NCBI GenBank assembly: GCA_964486765.1
Contig: CAZAOA010000002.1
Location: 1 to 64,000, forward strand
DNA length: 64,000 nucleotides
Reading direction: 5' to 3'
Source of the DNA: CAZAOA01 sp964486765
GTDB taxonomy: Bacteria > Patescibacteriota > UBA1384 > XYA2-FULL-43-10
The notes under the pieces were generated by a model. It worked only from the letters and a program-made list of their open reading frames with translations. It had not been told where the DNA came from and did not search any database. Within the stretch, counting starts at the first letter, position 1. Each line of letters begins with the position of its first letter. Shown here in pieces: positions 60,991-64,000 of this stretch. The position numbers and the translations under genes were made by a program.

Positions 60991-61866
60991 TTATTTTACC
61001 TGATTTATCCCCAATTCAGAGATTATAAATTTTATATCCCCTTCATCCGATCTTAAGGTCTCGATATTGTTTGTACTCAATAAATCCAACGTAACATCGT
61101 GTGGATGATCAAACTTGTTATCTAAGCCGACTAGGATGACTGCATAATTTGGCATCACGATATCGAGCAACCTCTGGTCTGTTCCGTTACTTGAGCCGTG
61201 ATGTGCGATCTTAATTATTTCGGAATTTACATTTTTTTCAGCTAATTCTGCAAACATCATCCTCTGTCCATCAAGTTCCAAATCCCCTAAAAATATAGAA
61301 CAATTTTTAAGATAACATGCTCTTATAACAACTGATGAATTATTTAAGTTCTCAAGTTCTTCTTCAACGAATTTTTCGCCGGGCCAGAGAAAATCCACTT
61401 CAATGTTTTCATAAGATGTTTTGTCACCAATCTTTGGAACAATCAAATCAATATTTTTTGAATTTACATTTTCTAAAAACTCGATGTACTCATTTGAAGT
61501 ATACGGCACACCGGATGAATAAATTTTTCCGACATCGTATCGCTCCAATACCTGATTGACCCCAACCAAATGATCTGCATGTGGGTGACTTAGAATTATT
61601 ATTTCAATCTTGCGATCTAAAAGAGGCATTGCATCACCCAATTTTGCTAAAATCGCATCCGAAGGCCCTCCATCTATCAAAATCTGGTAGTCATCTTTCT
61701 GAATTAAACTTACATCTCCTTGCCCGACATCGAAAAAGTAAACCTCTAACCCATTTACTGTATCTGCTTCTGGACTTCGCGCCACCTCTGCCCAGACAAT
61801 AATTGCGATCACAGCCAAAAGAAACAATACCACTTTTAACATCTGTCTTTTTATGTTTTGTAACAT
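60991..61866 (-). CDS. ComEC-type metallo-beta-lactamase domain as a separate protein
   Basis: This 291-aa protein has an N-terminal membrane anchor (about 8-27), then the DNA-uptake-type metallo-beta-lactamase fold: VYFFDVGQGDVSLI, ILIDGG, LSHPHADHLVG, FLGDLELDG and KIAHHGSSNG. In most bacteria this is the C-terminal domain of ComEC, proposed to degrade the non-transported strand. Here it is a separate gene 15 bp after the channel gene. Confidence 0.93.
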   Translation of the reverse strand: MLQNIKRQMLKVVLFLLAVIAIIVWAEVARSPEADTVNGLEVYFFDVGQGDVSLIQKDDYQILIDGGPSDAILAKLGDAMPLLDRKIEIIILSHPHADHLVGVNQVLERYDVGKIYSSGVPYTSNEYIEFLENVNSKNIDLIVPKIGDKTSYENIEVDFLWPGEKFVEEELENLNNSSVVIRACYLKNCSIFLGDLELDGQRMMFAELAEKNVNSEIIKIAHHGSSNGTDQRLLDIVMPNYAVILVGLDNKFDHPHDVTLDLLSTNNIETLRSDEGDIKFIISELGINQVK

Positions 61867-61881
61867 TTATCGTTTCCAATA

Positions 61882-63396
61882 TTAAGAAATAATCTTTAGT
61901 GAATGTTTAATTGCAAATCTTCTCATCATATATAGTATGACGGTGTACAACACAATCGGTACGACTATATTCATATTTTCAAATTGATAAGCAGCAAATG
62001 GTAATCTTGCCAAAACCTTTGTCATCTCTACTATATAAGTTAGAGCTGGCCAAGAAATTAGAGCCACAATCTTGCCCAAAGGTAGATAAATAATCGAAAC
62101 GATTCCCGAGATAAAAACTAGACCCATCGAAATTGGAATTATCCATAAAACTAAAACGTTTGACAGTGGAGCGATCAGAGAGAGGGTTCCAAAATAAAAT
62201 ACGATGAGAGGCAAAACCATTATCTGGGCCGACAATGTTTCTTGCAAAGGTGACTTAACTATCTCTGGCAATTTTTTTATTCGCGACAGTTCAAAATACT
62301 TCTCTATCAGAGGAGATAGATAGATAATCCCAGCAAATGCCATAAATGAAAGTTGAAGTCCAATGTCGAGTACTAATGAGTATGGGTTTAGTAAGATCAT
62401 AATCACCAATGCCAGAAGTACTATGTTGGTTTGATTTCCCTTTCTGCCGATCAAATGACTAAATAAAATTAAAATTGAAAATATTGCGGCACGAACCACA
62501 CTGGCTGCACCACCAGTCATAATTACAAATCCCAACACTAACAAGATTCCTGCCCAAAAAGCTTTCTTCTTGCCGATTCTACCAGAGAGCAATTTTGAAA
62601 GAACTTTTACTATAATGGTTACATTAAAACCTGAAAGAGCGATTATGTGGGTCAGTCCTGTCGTTCTTAGATCGTTTGCAAAATCGTCCGGGATGTTTCG
62701 TTTAATGCCTAAAATCAAACCAGATGCAAGCGATGCAAGCGGTTCTGGCAAACTTAAATTTAGTGCTACTTCAAAACTTTCGGAGACTGTATATAAAATA
62801 TTTAACAGCCGGTATTTGATATTTGAATTATGCCCAATCTTATCAACGCTTTCTGGCTGGTAAACTACGGCAAATATTTTATCTTTCTTCAGGTACTTTC
62901 CATAATCAAAATCCTCTATCATTCCCGGCTCGACTAACTCTCCCTCAACTTTTATGATATCGCCGATTTTATACTTTGGATACCTATTAGCATTGATTAA
63001 TATTTTAGTGTCCCCAGTATTATCTATTTTTTTTCCATTCGATGCGAAGCTATCTAATGGGGCAACAACAATTTTCTGTTTCTTATAATCAATCTCCGGT
63101 CGGCTGACAATCTCTCCCTCAAATGTTATGACTTCATCATACGGCAGATCTGAATTTTGAATGTCGAAGTTCGAATATCGGATCATCCCAATAACAACAA
63201 ATATCAAAGATATAGAGAGTGCAGCAAGTAAGATATTTTTTAGAGCAGTATTAAACAAATACAAAAATATAGATACCACAGCGACGATAATTAATATGAT
63301 CCATGATTTATCAAAATCAATATCAAAGATCGATGGGATGAGTATCCCAACCAAAACCCCAACTGCCAGATACCTAAACCATACATAAAGAGGCAC
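61882..63396 (-). CDS. comEC: DNA-uptake channel ComEC (competence domain only)
   Basis: This 504-aa protein has an N-terminal membrane pair, an OB-type DUF4131 domain (about 75-190: VITFEGEIVSRPEI; DIIKVEGELVEPG) and the Competence domain with GLTHIIALSGFNVTIIVKVL and RAAIFSILILFSHLIGRKGN. It would pass single-stranded DNA across the membrane. Full ComEC is about 750 aa; the nuclease part is the next gene. Confidence 0.95.
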   Translation of the reverse strand: MPLYVWFRYLAVGVLVGILIPSIFDIDFDKSWIILIIVAVVSIFLYLFNTALKNILLAALSISLIFVVIGMIRYSNFDIQNSDLPYDEVITFEGEIVSRPEIDYKKQKIVVAPLDSFASNGKKIDNTGDTKILINANRYPKYKIGDIIKVEGELVEPGMIEDFDYGKYLKKDKIFAVVYQPESVDKIGHNSNIKYRLLNILYTVSESFEVALNLSLPEPLASLASGLILGIKRNIPDDFANDLRTTGLTHIIALSGFNVTIIVKVLSKLLSGRIGKKKAFWAGILLVLGFVIMTGGAASVVRAAIFSILILFSHLIGRKGNQTNIVLLALVIMILLNPYSLVLDIGLQLSFMAFAGIIYLSPLIEKYFELSRIKKLPEIVKSPLQETLSAQIMVLPLIVFYFGTLSLIAPLSNVLVLWIIPISMGLVFISGIVSIIYLPLGKIVALISWPALTYIVEMTKVLARLPFAAYQFENMNIVVPIVLYTVILYMMRRFAIKHSLKIIS

Positions 63397-63460
63397 AATC
63401 CCTCCAAACTATTACTAACTTACCCATATTCTGATATAAATTAATGTGAAAGTAAATACC

Positions 63461-63940
63461 ATGGACAAAAAGAAAACACCAAAAAGTAAGGTCAATCCAC
63501 AAATTATCGAATTTGAAAAGCAAGTTGCCGAGTTAACTTCCGGTTGGCAAAGAACTCAAGCTGACTTTTTGAATTTCAAAAAACAGATGGCTACCGAAAA
63601 AGAAAAACTCACAAGCGAGGCTAATGCTTATCTATTGTTTGATATTTTACCGGTACTTGACAACTTCCAATTGGCAGCGAAACATGTGCCAGAAACTATT
63701 CGAGACAACAACTGGACAAAAGGAGTAGTCCAGATAGAAAAACAGTTAGAACTAATCTTAAATAATTCAGGGTTAACCAAAATCGAGTCCCAAGGCCAAC
63801 CCTTCAATGCAGAACTCCACGAAGCGATAGAGGAAGTAGAGTCTGATCAAAAATCAGGAATTGTAGTCGAAGAAGTCCTTACGGGTTATATGTTAAATGA
63901 CTTCCTAATCCGCCCCGCTAAAGTGAAAGTGGCAAAATAA
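63461..63940 (+). CDS. grpE: Nucleotide exchange factor GrpE
   Basis: This protein of about 159 aa has a coiled-coil start (FEKQVAELTSGWQRTQADFLNFKKQ) and the beta-domain LNNSGLTKIESQGQPFNAELHEAI with the end TGYMLNDFLIRPAKVKVAK. It exchanges nucleotide on DnaK, whose gene may follow beyond the window. ATG at 63461 is preferred; a GTG at 63446 is the alternative. No CIRCE operator is seen in the 64 bp upstream. Confidence 0.96.
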   Translation: MDKKKTPKSKVNPQIIEFEKQVAELTSGWQRTQADFLNFKKQMATEKEKLTSEANAYLLFDILPVLDNFQLAAKHVPETIRDNNWTKGVVQIEKQLELILNNSGLTKIESQGQPFNAELHEAIEEVESDQKSGIVVEEVLTGYMLNDFLIRPAKVKVAK

Positions 63941-63954
63941 CCATTTATTTCGTC

Positions 63955-63976
63955 ATCCCGTGCTTTGACACGGGAT
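63955..63976. repeat. Palindrome at the right edge
   Basis: ATCCCGTG-CTTTGA-CACGGGAT, preceded by CGTC and followed by CCAGATCC. It lies 15 bp after grpE but lacks a T-run, so it looks like a dispersed repeat unit more than a terminator. Confidence 0.6.
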
Positions 63977-64000
63977 CCAGATCCTCAACCACTCAATAGT

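Overview
The window looks like a piece of a Candidate Phyla Radiation (Patescibacteria) genome. Core genes are AT-rich, intergenic gaps are short, house-keeping proteins are often compact (TsaB of about 133 aa, ComEC split into two genes), and there are several small membrane proteins and a lamin-tail-domain surface protein. TGA is used as a stop, so the SR1/Gracilibacteria code is unlikely. A run of Ns at 19112-19121 marks a scaffold join, so linkage across that point is assumed rather than seen.

Layout. 1-12.4 kb: a secreted protein, a small membrane protein and a DEAD-box helicase, then a leftward transcription/translation block (rpoB-rpoC-rpsL-rpsG, driven by a near-consensus promoter at 10786-10814) and smpB with an AI-2E-type permease. 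12.4-19.1 kb: tRNA-Arg, two small orphan genes, and a defence-like module of a large single-chain restriction-modification enzyme, a UvrD-type helicase and a row of very small coupled genes that runs into the gap. 19.1-23.2 kb: a small HNH nuclease, a compact pseudoknotted RNA, and several GC-rich genes, one thymidylate-synthase-like. 23.3-36.6 kb: HU, ymdB, rny, a tRNA cluster, membrane and soluble glycosyltransferases, rsmH and a glutamate-type dehydrogenase. 36.6-40.5 kb: a second set of GC-rich one-gene units. 40.5-64 kb: tRNA-Asp with a GIY-YIG gene, a PpiC foldase, an LCP ligase, tsaB/tsaE, ruvA/ruvB/ruvC, a sugar-nucleotide and glycosyltransferase cluster, yebC, the two-gene ComEC and grpE.

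The core genes form a minimal information-processing and envelope-glycan toolkit. PMM/PGM, GalT, several GT2/GT4 enzymes, a PMT-like transferase, GtrA and LCP together would build and anchor surface polysaccharide. ComEC, RuvABC and HU fit DNA uptake and recombination.

The most unusual part is the accessory layer. GC-rich single genes sit among AT-rich core genes. Most carry their own promoter with 16-17 bp spacing, their own Shine-Dalgarno site and often a terminator. From 36.6 to 39.45 kb four such units lie in the same orientation and share a spacer motif (AGTYCTAAC). Three units (20.4, 37.4 and 38.7 kb) carry the same 53-nt element in the 3' flank, and on the gene strand this element has every conserved core position of a hammerhead ribozyme. 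This resembles a cassette array of self-contained transcription units with self-cleaving 3' UTRs. In addition, several tRNA genes have partial copies beside them, and two nuclease-like ORFs end exactly at, or inside, the 5' end of a tRNA. That suggests mobile elements that target tRNA genes.
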